Shown: positions 9,572 to 18,953 of the stretch, one piece after another
Layout: each line of letters starts with the position of its first letter
How positions within the stretch are numbered: the stretch's first letter is position 1
Assembly: GCA_963829355.1 (NCBI GenBank)
Contig: CAWHHZ010000014.1
Span: forward strand, 124,001-188,000
DNA length: 64,000 bases
Source: CAWHHZ01 sp963829355
GTDB taxonomy: Bacteria > Acidobacteriota > Thermoanaerobaculia > Gp7-AA8 > JAHWKK01
Reading direction: 5' to 3'
Notes under the pieces: generated by a model
What the model saw: only the letters and a program-made list of their open reading frames with translations
Told to the model about the DNA's origin: nothing
Database searches by the model: none
Position numbers and translations under genes: made by a program

Positions 9572-11243
9572 TCAGCGAATATCTTCGATGACGAGTCGCA
9601 TCCCGTCAGCTTCCCAGCGGCTTTCCTCGACCGTGAAGGCACAGTCGAACGTCCCGCCGGAGTCGATCACGTCGAGAAGCTCGGCTCTCGATGGCCAGAG
9701 GACCGCGCTTCTCCTCGTGCCGTTTGTCTGAGAGATCGATCGCCCAGCAGTTCTCCGAGAACTCCCGTTTCCCTTCAAGCTTGAGGCCGGAGGTCGCGAA
9801 TCGCGGCTGCGGGTTCCCCTCACCCCACGGTTCGAGCAGGGATAGCTCGGAAAGGAAAGCACCTCCCAGCTCTCCGAACGACACCTCTGCGGCCAGATCG
9901 AGACGGCGAGGTGGGATCACGATCTTCTCAGCCTCGTGACGGAGGTTCTCCTCCAGCAGAGGCCATTTGTCACGCGCAATCGAGAACCCACACGCTCTCT
10001 CGTGCCCGCCCCAGCGGGTGAACAGATCTCCAACCGAGGACAAAAGCCCGTGGAGGTCTACCCCGACCGGACTACGGCCTGAACCGATGCATTCCGTCTC
10101 GGTGATTCTCGCCGCCAGAACGGGCCGATGGAATCGCTCGGCGAGTCTGCCGGCGCAAAGCCCGACAATTCCCTGGTGCCACTCCTCGCCCGCCACGATC
10201 AGTATCTGCGAGTCGAGCTGTTTCTCGACCTGGCGCTCCGCCTCACTCAGTGCGACGGTCTGGAGCGACTTCCGGTGCTGGTTCATCTTTTCGAGCTCGA
10301 CCACCAGAGGCATTGCGGCTGCCTCGTTCAGACACTCGAACAGAGCGATGGCCGTGTCGGCCGACGCGATCCTGCCCGCCGCATTGATCCGCGGACCGAT
10401 CTTGAAGCCGACATCGAACGACTTGAGCGGGCGGCCGAGGAGCTTCAGATTGCGCAGGAGCGTTCTGAGGCCGGGATTGCGGGAGTCGGACAGTCCCTCC
10501 AGGCCGATCCGTACGATCGTCCGATTCTCGTCGATCAGTGGAGCGACGTCCGCAATCGTTCCGAGTGCCGCGATCTTCGCGAGCGAGGCGATCGACATCG
10601 TCCGGCCTGCTCTGCGAAGCAGCTCGCAGCACAGCTTGAAGGCGACGCCCACTCCCGCCAGATCCTTGAATGGATAGGTGCAACCGTCCTGTCGGGGATT
10701 CAGCACGACAGTCGCAGCCGGTAGCTGCTCGGGCGGGAGATGGTGATCGGTGATGATCACGTCGAGCCCGCGATCAATCGCATGCTCAACGGCTTCGGTC
10801 GAGGTGATGCCACAGTCGACGGTGATCACCAGCCCGACCTTCTGCTCCTCGAGCATCCGATCGAGCACAGGAATCGTCAATCCGTATCCGTCGTAGATCC
10901 GGTGGGGAACCACCCAGCTCACGTCGCAGCCGATCGCCTTCAGAACCGTCTTGAGCAGAACGATCGATGTGACGCCGTCCACATCGTAATCGCCGTAGAT
11001 GACCACCCGCTCCTGATTCCTGGCGGCGAGAGCGATGCGTTCGCACGCTTCGTCCATGCCATGGATGGTCGCCGGGTCGTGCAGGTCCTCGAGTGCAGGC
11101 CGCGTGAAGCGCCTGAACTGTTCCTCGGTCTCTACGCCCGCGGCCGAGATCAGAGAGGCGATGTGCGCCGATTGGATACCGAACCTGCCGGGCGCGCCGC
11201 GAGACGGCTGCTCGGCAAAGACCCACTCATCATAAACAGGCAT
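9572..11243 (-). CDS. recJ: Single-stranded-DNA-specific exonuclease RecJ (one frameshift near the C-terminus)
   Basis: The DHH phosphoesterase core is plain: VIYGDYDVDGVTS near residue 80, then ITDHHLPPE, and GRINAAGR-like motif GPRINAAGRIASADTA. The DHHA1 part has GWHQG-like EEWHQGIVG and GGHERACGFSI. After DLSDKRHEEKR, near 9695, the reading shifts. The other frame continues AVLWPSRAELLDVIDSGG to a stop at 9572, giving about 557 residues. RecJ degrades single strands 5' to 3' in recombination and mismatch repair. The start ATG overlaps the accA stop by one base. Confidence 0.92.
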
Positions 11244-12187
11244 CAGGCGCGACGGAACTCACCCATACCGCGGAACTTCTTGTAACGCTCGTTCCGCAAC
11301 TGTGCCGGCTTCATCTTCAAGAGCTCCTTGTGAGCCTTCTCGAGCTGGGGACGGAGCAGTTCTGCCGCAAGCTCAGGATCGTCGTGAGCTCCTCCGGGCG
11401 GCTCCGGAACGATCGCATCGATCAGCCCGAACCGTTCGAGATCCTGCGCGGTCATCTTCAACGCTTCCGCGGCCTGCTTCGCCGCAGAGGGATCCTTCCA
11501 GAGAATCGCGGCGCAACCTTCGGGCGAGATTACCGAGTAGACCGCGTGCTCCAGCATGAAGACACGATCGCCGATCCCCAGGGCGAGCGCTCCTCCGGAG
11601 CCTCCCTCCCCCGTCACGGTCACGATGATCGGAACATTGATGGCAGACATTTGTCTCAGGTTGTCGGCGATTGCCTCGGCCTGTCCGCGCTCTTCAGCAC
11701 CGATTCCCGGATACGCACCGGGTGTGTCGATGAATGTGAAGATCGGCCGCCCGAATTTCTCGGCCATTCGCATGATCCTGATCGCCTTCCGGTATCCCTC
11801 GGGACGAGGCATGCCGAAGTTGCGGTGGATCTTTTCCGATGTATCCCGGCCTTTCTGGTGCCCGATTACGACGCACGGCTTCTTGCGGAAGCGCGCGAAG
11901 CCTGCGACGATCGAGTGATCGTCACCGAACTTCCGATCGCCATGAAGCTCTTCGAAGTCCTCGAAGAGGAGTTTTATGAAGTCGAGAGTGTAGGGTCGGG
12001 AGGGATGCCTCGCCGTGAGCGTTTTCTGCCAGGGAGAGAGATTCCCATAGATGTCGCGAGACAGATCGTCGAGCTTCTTCTGAAGCTGATTGAGGCGCTT
12101 TTCACTGCCCCCCTCGGCGTTGAGATCTTCCATCTCGCGTCTGAGCTCGAGAAGCGGCTCCTCGAATCGGGCCGTATCGTCATTCAT
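11243..12187 (-). CDS. accA: Acetyl-CoA carboxylase carboxyltransferase subunit alpha
   Basis: The protein has 314 residues from ATG 12187 (MNDDTARFEEPLLELRREME), chosen over an upstream ATG because it matches the family length. The conserved core reads LTARHPSRPYTLDF, FGMPRPEGYRKAIRIM, FIDTPGAYPGIGAEERGQAE and GEGGSGGALALGIGD. It makes malonyl-CoA for fatty-acid synthesis together with AccD, biotin carrier and carboxylase; none of these is nearby. It is coupled to recJ by the TGATG overlap. Confidence 0.96.
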   Translation of the reverse strand: MNDDTARFEEPLLELRREMEDLNAEGGSEKRLNQLQKKLDDLSRDIYGNLSPWQKTLTARHPSRPYTLDFIKLLFEDFEELHGDRKFGDDHSIVAGFARFRKKPCVVIGHQKGRDTSEKIHRNFGMPRPEGYRKAIRIMRMAEKFGRPIFTFIDTPGAYPGIGAEERGQAEAIADNLRQMSAINVPIIVTVTGEGGSGGALALGIGDRVFMLEHAVYSVISPEGCAAILWKDPSAAKQAAEALKMTAQDLERFGLIDAIVPEPPGGAHDDPELAAELLRPQLEKAHKELLKMKPAQLRNERYKKFRGMGEFRRA

Positions 12188-12297
12188 CCCCGCAACGTAG
12201 CAGAACGCGAGACAGGCGGTCAATCGGGTCTTGCGCAGTCTCGAGCAATCGGGTGATTCTGAGAGTTGCGTCGATTGCGAGCACAAGAAGCCCGGCT

Positions 12298-12734
12298 GTC
12301 ATCCTGAGCCGCCGGATCCCGCGAAGCGGGAGGAGGACGGTCGATGGATCTCGTACGGCCCGACTCTCAGGACCAAAGTACGCGACAGTCAGGACGCATC
12401 CGATCCTTCGCTGCGCTCAGAGGCTGTGAAAGAATCCAGCGTACCTTGCGTTACGGGCGCGGCGAGTCTCGAGCGCGCGGAGCAGCGACGCAGCGATGTG
12501 GTTCATCGGAAAGGAGCTGCGACCCTTCGACTCGCTGACGCTCGCTCAGGGCAGGCAACGCGATCGGCGACGCCCCGCCCGTAACCCTTTGGGCTGGTGG
12601 TGGTTACGGCCCGATCTCCGCGTCACTCGTCGTCACCGAGGAACCACCGCGACTCCTCCTCGTTCCTTGAGCTCGAACCGTAAGCACCACCAGCGCAGGG
12701 CACGCTGGATTTTTTCACAGCCTCTCAGGATGAC
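12298..12734. repeat. Palindromic intergenic repeat (GTCATCCTGAG family), copy A, carrying an inserted element
   Basis: The left arm GTCATCCTGAGCCGCCGGAT and the right arm GATCCTTCGCTGCGCTCA ... TCAGGATGAC are inverted copies. The right arm is split by the element at 12420-12724. Related copies lie near 35.1-35.5, 39.4, 44.6-45.0, 47.1 and 54.1 kb. Together with flanks this fills the 600-base gap between accA and the next gene; no gene is seen in it. Confidence 0.8.
12420..12724 (+). mobile_element. MITE-like element, copy A (305 bp, 31-bp terminal inverted repeats)
   Basis: The ends are GAGGCTGTGAAAGAATCCAG and, reading inward from the right, GAGGCTGTGAAAAAATCCAG; the terminal repeats match at 28 of 31 positions. 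The element is flanked by TCA on both sides (12417-12419 and 12725-12727). The interior includes a GCCCGTAACC/GGTTACGG-type hairpin and no credible coding frame. It lies inside the right arm of the GTCATCCTGAG repeat. Confidence 0.78.
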
Positions 12735-12791
12735 AGCGCAGCGGGTATTTTAAGAGCAGTGTTTTGATGTTTTGACGCTCTCCCCAATACA

Positions 12792-13352
12792 ATGGCTCCG
12801 ATGGAAGATCCGAAGACCACTGACAAGATGCGCCACCTCCCCTCCCTCGAGCGACTCATCGGGCGGGTTGACGAGGGATTCCGGCAGCGGGTGGATCTCT
12901 ACTACCAGAGCGCGTTCGGATCGGCTCACGAGGACCGCGATCTGGAGCACCAGATCGAAACGCAGTTGCGCAGCTTCATCAAGTCACTCGGCGAGATGTC
13001 GGCCGCGGCGGGCAAGCGTGCACAGGGGCATGAGCAGGATCACCTGAGGGTCGCCCTGGAACAGGTTCTCAACGAGACTGTCGGATCGCTTCGTTCGATC
13101 GACTCCGACATGTTCGCCCGTCGGCAACCGTTCAATCGTTTCCCACGATCGCGATGGGAGTCGATCTTCTCGTGTTTCCTCGCGGCGCGCTGCAAGCTGA
13201 ACGATCTGCTTCCGCTGATCGCGAAACTGGATCCGGACGTCTCGATGAAGCTCCTCGAGCTCCAGTCTCCGAGGGAGATGCCGAGTCTCGCCAGCGCACC
13301 GAACCTCACCGCGTGGAAAGCAGCACCCGCGCAAACCATGTCGACCCCATAG
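12792..13352 (+). CDS. Hypothetical protein, mostly alpha-helical
   Basis: This 186-residue protein matches no family I recognise. It is rich in charged and hydrophobic residues in helical spacing (RVDEGFRQRVDLYYQSAF, HLRVALEQVLNETVGSL), with no signal peptide or membrane segment. The last 30 residues are low in complexity (A, P, S, T). A second in-frame ATG three codons on (12801) is an equally good start; neither has a clear ribosome site. It converges on priA, leaving a 49-base gap that holds a short hairpin (AGGGCT/AGCCCT). Confidence 0.6.
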   Translation: MAPMEDPKTTDKMRHLPSLERLIGRVDEGFRQRVDLYYQSAFGSAHEDRDLEHQIETQLRSFIKSLGEMSAAAGKRAQGHEQDHLRVALEQVLNETVGSLRSIDSDMFARRQPFNRFPRSRWESIFSCFLAARCKLNDLLPLIAKLDPDVSMKLLELQSPREMPSLASAPNLTAWKAAPAQTMSTP

Positions 13353-13401
13353 GGGTTAGGGCTCCAGCCCTCCGCAAGCCTGACGCCACGAGCCGGCACT
13401 C

Positions 13402-15828
13402 CTACAGCAGGTTGATCGGATCGACGTCGACGACAATGTCGACACCGGGAACCGAAAGACCGCGGACGGCGAGGTCGACCGCATTTCTGAGAGCGGAGCG
13501 GCGCGTGCTTCGAGCGAGGATCTGGTAGCGGTACGATCCCTTGATCCTGGCCAGTGGTGCGGGTGCCGGACCCTGCAGTCGTGCGTCGGGGATTCCCGCA
13601 ATCGCCTGCTCGACACGCTTTCCAGTCTCGTTCGCCGCCTTCTCCACGGCTCGCTCGTCTTCGCCACGGAAGAGAATGGCGACCATCGTCGAGACCGGCG
13701 GATAATGAAAGCGCTTCCGGAATTCGATTTCATGCTCATAGAAGGACTCGTAGTCCTGCCGGATCGCCATCTGAATCGCGTAGTGATCGGGAAACGCCGT
13801 CTGAATCACGACGCGCCCGGGTGAGTCTCCCCGGCCGGAGCGTCCCGACACCTGAGTCAGGAGATAGAACGTCTTCTCCGCCGAGCGGAAATCGGGAAAG
13901 CCGAGGGTCGAGTCGGCGTTGAGCACCGCCGTCAGCGTCACGTCCGGGAAGTCGTGGCCCTTGCTCACCATCTGTGTTCCGATCAGGACCTGTGTCTTCC
14001 CTTTCCGGAACCTGTCGAGAACGCCGACCAGAGCGCCTCTCCGTCTGACCGTATCGCGGTCGAGCACTTCCACCGCGACATCAGGAAAATCGCGGCGAAA
14101 GCGTTCCTCCACCTTCTCGGTTCCGTAGCCGATCGGCTGGAGCACCTCACCCTTGCACGCTGGACACACGTGTGGCATCGGCACGCGGAAACCACAGTAG
14201 TGACAGATGAGCTGTCCCTCGCGCCGGTGGACCGTCATCGTGACGCTGCAGTCCCGGCAACGGAAGTCATTCTCGCACTCACGGCAAAGCATGAACGGCG
14301 CGTATCCCCTGCGATTGATCAGAATGATGACCTGGCGCCCCTCGGAGATCACTCGCGCCATCTCCTCCTTCAGGCGGCTGCCGAAGAGGATCAGTCCCCG
14401 ATCCTCCTTCTCTCCCCGCTCCCCGCGGATATCCACGATCTCGACGTCGGGCAGCTTGCGGTCGGCGACACGCCCCTCCAGCCGGATCATGTCGTACTTT
14501 CCGGTCTCCACGTTGTAGCGACTCTCGAGCGAAGGGGTGGCGGATCCGAGGATGACCGGGCAAGTCGAGAGCCGGCCTCTGACGATGGCGAGGTCTCGGG
14601 CGTTGTAGCGAGGAGACTCGTCCTGCTTGTAGGCACCATCCCCTTCCTCGTCGACGACGATTACGCCGAGGTTGTCGAATGGTGTGAAGAGGGCGGAGCG
14701 TGGTCCGACTGCGACCGAGACCTCTCCCCTTCGCGCACGGCGCCACTGCGTCCACCGATCACCCGTCGAGAGACTGCTGTGGAGGATTGCGACGTGATCG
14801 CCGAACCGTTCCCGCAGTCTCGCCGCGAGTGAGGGAGTCAATCCGATCTCCGGCACCAGCAGAAGTGCCTGCTGGCCGCGCTCGACCACTTTGCGTGCAA
14901 TCTCGATGTACACCTCGGTCTTGCCGCTTCCGGTCACGCCCTGAAGAAGTGTTGGGGAGAACGTACCGAGCTTCGAGAGTACCTCGTCGATTGCTTTCCG
15001 TTGCGGCGCTGTGTGGGAAAGCTCACCGACGACCCGCCCGTCGAGGATGAATGGATCGAGGGATCGTTCGGCGGGACGTTTCTCCACCAGCAGTGCGCCC
15101 TTCCTGACGAGAGTGGTGATCGACGAGCCGCTCGCGCCCTCGGCGACTAGCTCGTTCCACGCACCCTCGCCGCCCCGGGAATCGACCATCTCGAGCACCT
15201 GGCGCTGCTTCTCGTTCATCGACGGGAGCTCGAGAGATGTTCTCGTGACCCAACGCTCGAATCGCACGCCTTCGGAGTCAATGACTGCCTCGTCGATGGA
15301 GATGAGCTCCTGTTCGACCAGACGCCTCAGCATGGTTCTGGCGCTCGGATGCTCGCGGATCAGCTTCTGCGCGTCGCGGTTTCCTGAAGCCACGAGCCGG
15401 AGGATGACGGCAGCGTCATCTTCCAGCCCTTTCTCTGCAACCGCGTCTTCCAGCGCGGCGGCCTCGACCTCGAGCGAGATCGTTCGACGGCCTCTCGCGC
15501 TCATGTTTGACGGAAGGGCGACGCGAAGCATCTCGCCGATCGGGACGAGATAGTACGAGGCGGCCCAGCGGCACAACTCGATGATCTCGCCGATCAGCGC
15601 CGGGTGGTCGTCGTCGAGGATCGACGAGATGCGCTTGATCTTCCGCAGATCGACGTCCGTCTCGTCGCTCAGTTCCAGAACGAAGCCGGTCGTGAGCCGA
15701 GGACCCCAGGGAATCTCGACCCTGTGTCCGCGCTCGAGCTCTCCGCGGAGCTCCTTCGGGATCTCGTACGTGAATGTGCCGTGAACGGGGACGGGAAGGG
15801 CAATTTCTGCGTAACGGGGACCTGTCAT
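13402..15828 (-). CDS. priA: Primosomal helicase PriA
   Basis: The 808 residues are longer than the usual 730. The N-terminal 3'-DNA-binding domain begins YAEIALPVPVHGTFTYEIP. The helicase core has Walker A GVTGSGKTEVYIEIA near residue 300. Two zinc-binding cysteine clusters follow (CRECENDFRCRDC and CHYCGF ... CPAC). The GTQMVSKGHDFPDV and SGRSGRG motifs close the core. Motif II reads DEEGDGAYKQ where most PriA proteins have DEEH, so the histidine is replaced by glycine. PriA restarts stalled replication forks. It is a single gene with no operon partner. Confidence 0.95.
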   Translation of the reverse strand: MTGPRYAEIALPVPVHGTFTYEIPKELRGELERGHRVEIPWGPRLTTGFVLELSDETDVDLRKIKRISSILDDDHPALIGEIIELCRWAASYYLVPIGEMLRVALPSNMSARGRRTISLEVEAAALEDAVAEKGLEDDAAVILRLVASGNRDAQKLIREHPSARTMLRRLVEQELISIDEAVIDSEGVRFERWVTRTSLELPSMNEKQRQVLEMVDSRGGEGAWNELVAEGASGSSITTLVRKGALLVEKRPAERSLDPFILDGRVVGELSHTAPQRKAIDEVLSKLGTFSPTLLQGVTGSGKTEVYIEIARKVVERGQQALLLVPEIGLTPSLAARLRERFGDHVAILHSSLSTGDRWTQWRRARRGEVSVAVGPRSALFTPFDNLGVIVVDEEGDGAYKQDESPRYNARDLAIVRGRLSTCPVILGSATPSLESRYNVETGKYDMIRLEGRVADRKLPDVEIVDIRGERGEKEDRGLILFGSRLKEEMARVISEGRQVIILINRRGYAPFMLCRECENDFRCRDCSVTMTVHRREGQLICHYCGFRVPMPHVCPACKGEVLQPIGYGTEKVEERFRRDFPDVAVEVLDRDTVRRRGALVGVLDRFRKGKTQVLIGTQMVSKGHDFPDVTLTAVLNADSTLGFPDFRSAEKTFYLLTQVSGRSGRGDSPGRVVIQTAFPDHYAIQMAIRQDYESFYEHEIEFRKRFHYPPVSTMVAILFRGEDERAVEKAANETGKRVEQAIAGIPDARLQGPAPAPLARIKGSYRYQILARSTRRSALRNAVDLAVRGLSVPGVDIVVDVDPINLL

Positions 15829-15893
15829 CAGTGGCCGGAGCGTTATATCACTGTGGAGCGCAGCCGCACTCCGAGGACGCTCTGCAGACTCGA

Positions 15894-16158
15894 CGCGACA
15901 CGATCGAGAAGCTCAGCGCGAGATCGACAAAGCGGGTTACGATCGGCGCGAGAACCCTCGCCGTTCCGAGCGCGGAGCATCTGATCGCGATGAAGATTCA
16001 TCGCCATGAAGAATGAACCGAGACGGAGCCTTGCGGAGATGAGCGACATTCAGCACCTGATGTCGCTGCCGGAAACGGATCTCGATCTCGTCCGGGAGTA
16101 CTTTGAACGATACGATCTGTTGCAGCGATACGATGAAATCAGAGAATTCTCAAACTGA
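15894..16158 (+). pseudogene. Nucleotidyltransferase-like remnant (AbiEii/DUF6036 type), 5'-truncated and frameshifted
   Basis: A plus-strand frame ends ARTLAVPSAEHLIAMKIH and stops at 16016. One base over, from 16006, the frame continues MKNEPRRSLAEMSDIQHLMS to a stop at 16158. Joined, the text is the typical C-terminal part of small nucleotidyltransferases of this type (LIAMKIHAMKN, DIQHLM, YFERYDL). The N-terminal catalytic GS...D region is absent, lost into the priA start. The match to the family is from memory of its motifs, so the call is moderate. The following small gene overlaps it, as in many two-gene modules. Confidence 0.5.
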
Positions 16159-16339
16159 TCTTCTAGATCTCGAGGCAGCCATCAGGGTCTCCCCCGAAGA
16201 TCGGGAGGCGCTTTGGAACGCCCGGATCGCGTCGAGAAAGATGACCACGGAGAGGTATCTCGAGCTCCTCCGATCATTTCCACCAACCGAGCCGGATCGG
16301 GAAATCCGCGGTTTCCCCGGCCAGGACCTGGAATTGTGA
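16133..16339 (+). CDS. Small hypothetical protein following the nucleotidyltransferase remnant
   Basis: The 68 residues start at ATG 16133 (MKSENSQTDLLDLEAAIRVS), which overlaps the end of the remnant by 26 bases. A second upstream ATG at 16103 is possible. The sequence is acidic and helical, with PEDREALWNARIASRKMT in the middle and a proline-rich tail. Small genes of this kind often follow nucleotidyltransferase genes in toxin-antitoxin-like pairs. I do not recognise a named family, and its partner appears dead. Confidence 0.5.
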   Translation: MKSENSQTDLLDLEAAIRVSPEDREALWNARIASRKMTTERYLELLRSFPPTEPDREIRGFPGQDLEL

Positions 16340-16369
16340 CCTGCCTTCAGCCGCTCCTGAAACGCTGAT

Positions 16370-18532
16370 TTACTTCGCTGGAGCTTCTTCGGGCTCCTCG
16401 GCATCGGCTCCCAGCTCACGCCACAGATGCGTATAGACGAGTGCGAGTCTTTTCGCCAGTTGCTCGTTTGTGGCGCTTCCGCCATGGCCTCCTTCAAGGT
16501 TCTCCCAGTAGTAGACTTCCTGGCCCAGGTCGAGCATCTTTGCCGCCATCTTTCGTCCGTGTCCCGGGTGGACTCGATCGTCACGAAGTGAGCCGAAAAA
16601 GAAGGTCGGCGGGTAGTCGACCCCCTCCTCGAGATTGTGGTACGGCGAGTACTTTTTGATGTACTCCCACTGTTCGGGAACATCGGGGTCACCATACTCG
16701 GCCATCCAACTCGCCCCAGCCAGCAGCTTGTGGTAGCGCCGCATGTCGGTCAGCGGCACGCCGACAATTGCGGCCCCGTACAGTTTCGGGTTTCGTGTGA
16801 TCGCTGCAGTCACGAGAAGTCCGCCGTTGCTCCGTCCCTCGATTCCGATACGGTCGTGGCTCGTGATCTTCTTCTTTACCAGGTCGCGAGTAACGGCTTC
16901 GAAGTCCTCGAACGACTTGTAGTGATTCTCACGAAGTGCGGCAGCATGCCATGCCGGGCCGAACTCGCCGCCGCCCCGAATATTCGCAAGGACGAAAACT
17001 CCCCCACGCTCGAGCCACATCTTTCCGTAGGCGCCAAAGAGCTCTTCATATGAGCCTGAATAAGATGGGAGGAGAGCGTTGCGGAATCCTCCGTACGAGA
17101 AGATGTGCGTCGGGTTCGATCCATTCCTCTTCAAGTCCTTCGGCATCACGACGAAGTACGGGATCTCCGTTCCGTCCTTCGACTCCGCCCAGTACTGCTC
17201 GACATTGAACTTGCTGCCATCAAAGGTCGGCTCCTGGCTCGTCACCTTCAGCGGCTTCAGCCGATCACTCGCAACGTAGTACAGCGTCGGTGGTGTGGTG
17301 AAACTTTCGTATTCGACGAAAAAGTTGCCCGTCTCGTCGTCGACGGTCTGGACCGAGAGTGCTCCGTTGTCGGGGAAGATGACCGGACGCCGGGACCACC
17401 CGCCATCAGTTTCCTCGTACCGGTAGAGCCGTCCCGTCACATTCTCGAGCATCGTGACGAGGATGCCGTTCTTTGAAGGGTCCACGTCCTCGACGATCGC
17501 GCGCTCGGTCGGGCTGACCAGAACTTCCACATTCTGGGGAGTTCCATGAAGATCCTTCGGAGCAACCAGCACCACGGATCCCTCGGGAATGGTCGTTTCC
17601 CCGACGACCCAGTCTTCATAGAGCGAAACGACGAGCCGTCCTCGGTAGCCACCTTTGATCTCGGCCGATGCCGGCAGGTTCAACGGATGAAGCTCGCCAT
17701 CGAGCAGGTGGTACTGCCGGTTCTCCCAGGTCGTGACGGAGTCCTGCACGAGGTCGATATCCGCTCCTTCGGTTCGAAGACGGTATCCGGTCACGCCCAC
17801 AGAATCTGCGGGAACCTCGTGAATGCTCTCAGCCTCAGCGAGCGTCTCTCCCCGCTTCCACAGTTTTGTGATTCGGGGATAGCCGGACTCGGTCATCGTT
17901 CCGTCGCCGAAGTCCGTTCCCACATAGATCGAATCGGCATCGCGCCAGCCGGTGTTCGTCTTCGCGACCGGAATGAAGAATCCGTCATCGACGAACTCGA
18001 GCGTCTCGAGGTTGAACTCCCGGACCTGCACCGCATCACCACCGCCGGGAGAGAGCGATACCAGACACTGGACGTTCTCCGGCTGGAGGCACGACATACG
18101 TTTGAAGACCCAATTCTCCGCTTCGCTTTTCGAAAGATCATCGATGTCGAGAACCGTCTCCCACTCCGGCTCCTCTTTTGAGAGCTCGGCAAGTGTCGTG
18201 CGGCGATAGATTCCTCGAGGATGCTGATCGTCTTTCCAGAAGTTGTAGAGCCACGCCCCTCTCGACGTCACGGAGGGAACGCGTGACTGCGAGTTCAGCG
18301 CGCTGAGAGCCTGCTGATAGAGCTCATCGTAGCGAGGGTCCTCCTGCAGGACAGCCTCTGTGCGAGCATTCTGCTTTTTCACCCACTCGAGCGCCTTGTT
18401 TCCTTCGATCTCTTCGAGCCAGCGATACGGGTCTTCCGGTTCGCCGGCTGGCTCATGAGCAGTGGCCAGAAGCGACGGAACGATGAGTAGTGTCAGCAGA
18501 GCGAGTGATCGAATGCAGTGATTGACGGACAT
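16370..18532 (-). CDS. Secreted prolyl oligopeptidase (family S9)
   Basis: The protein has 720 residues from ATG 18532. The signal peptide is evident (SLALLTLLIVPSLLATAHEP). A seven-bladed propeller region follows the N-terminal DPYRWLEEIEGNKALEWVKKQ. The C-terminal alpha/beta hydrolase has the nucleophile in GIEGRSNGGLLVTAA and the catalytic histidine in LEGGHGGSATNEQ, near residues 545 and 670. It cuts short peptides after proline, probably in the periplasm. The open frame extends 88 codons further upstream without homology. It stands alone between repeats and converges on the small plus-strand gene. Confidence 0.93.
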   Translation of the reverse strand: MSVNHCIRSLALLTLLIVPSLLATAHEPAGEPEDPYRWLEEIEGNKALEWVKKQNARTEAVLQEDPRYDELYQQALSALNSQSRVPSVTSRGAWLYNFWKDDQHPRGIYRRTTLAELSKEEPEWETVLDIDDLSKSEAENWVFKRMSCLQPENVQCLVSLSPGGGDAVQVREFNLETLEFVDDGFFIPVAKTNTGWRDADSIYVGTDFGDGTMTESGYPRITKLWKRGETLAEAESIHEVPADSVGVTGYRLRTEGADIDLVQDSVTTWENRQYHLLDGELHPLNLPASAEIKGGYRGRLVVSLYEDWVVGETTIPEGSVVLVAPKDLHGTPQNVEVLVSPTERAIVEDVDPSKNGILVTMLENVTGRLYRYEETDGGWSRRPVIFPDNGALSVQTVDDETGNFFVEYESFTTPPTLYYVASDRLKPLKVTSQEPTFDGSKFNVEQYWAESKDGTEIPYFVVMPKDLKRNGSNPTHIFSYGGFRNALLPSYSGSYEELFGAYGKMWLERGGVFVLANIRGGGEFGPAWHAAALRENHYKSFEDFEAVTRDLVKKKITSHDRIGIEGRSNGGLLVTAAITRNPKLYGAAIVGVPLTDMRRYHKLLAGASWMAEYGDPDVPEQWEYIKKYSPYHNLEEGVDYPPTFFFGSLRDDRVHPGHGRKMAAKMLDLGQEVYYWENLEGGHGGSATNEQLAKRLALVYTHLWRELGADAEEPEEAPAK

Positions 18533-18687
18533 GCATCCCCCAAGGATCGAGGCTCCCGAACCATTCCTCGCCGCGGTAAAACGATACAACTTCGTAAACT
18601 TAGTCTGCGTTGGTCCCGGAACTCTCATTCCGAGTGCAGCGAGGATTCTCGGTCTTTTCACCGCCCAGATTCCCGCTCGATGCGCTC

Positions 18688-18895
18688 GAGACTGTGTGAA
18701 AACCCATTGTGACTCGAGCTGTGACTTTGGAGTGCGGTGCTCGCCGAAGGACGAGCACCGCTTTGGATCCCGTGGAAACCGCCATGGTGGCCGCAATCCG
18801 CAAGGCGTCCTGATGGAAAGCTGAGCTCGTCCTTCGGCGAGCTCAGCACTCCAAAGAAAGCGGTCGTGAAGCCGATCGGCTCTTCACACAGTCTC
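18688..18895. repeat. Inverted-repeat element with two internal hairpins
   Basis: Outer arms GAGACTGTGTGAA (18688-18700) and TTCACACAGTCTC (18883-18895) enclose inner arms CTTTGGAGTGC (18725) and GCACTCCAAAG (18846). Inside are two near-perfect hairpins, GGTGCTCG/CGAGCACC and GCTGAGCTCG/CGAGCTCAGC. It sits in the 420-base gap before the uracil-DNA glycosylase gene; no gene is seen there. The outer arm resembles the terminus of the MITE-like element (GAGGCTGTGAAA). Confidence 0.7.
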
Positions 18896-18953
18896 GTGTA
18901 GTCGAGGAATCGTGTGCCGGAGACATTCTAGATAGTGGCGTCCGCGGATCGCT

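Noticed and set aside
12420..12753. Coding frames inside the MITE-like element (for example at 12496)
   Set aside because: They cross both ends of the element and change between copies; no transposase motif is visible.
13354..13400. Terminator between the 12792 gene and priA
   Set aside because: The AGGGCT/AGCCCT stem is only six bases and has no T-run, so it was mentioned but not listed.
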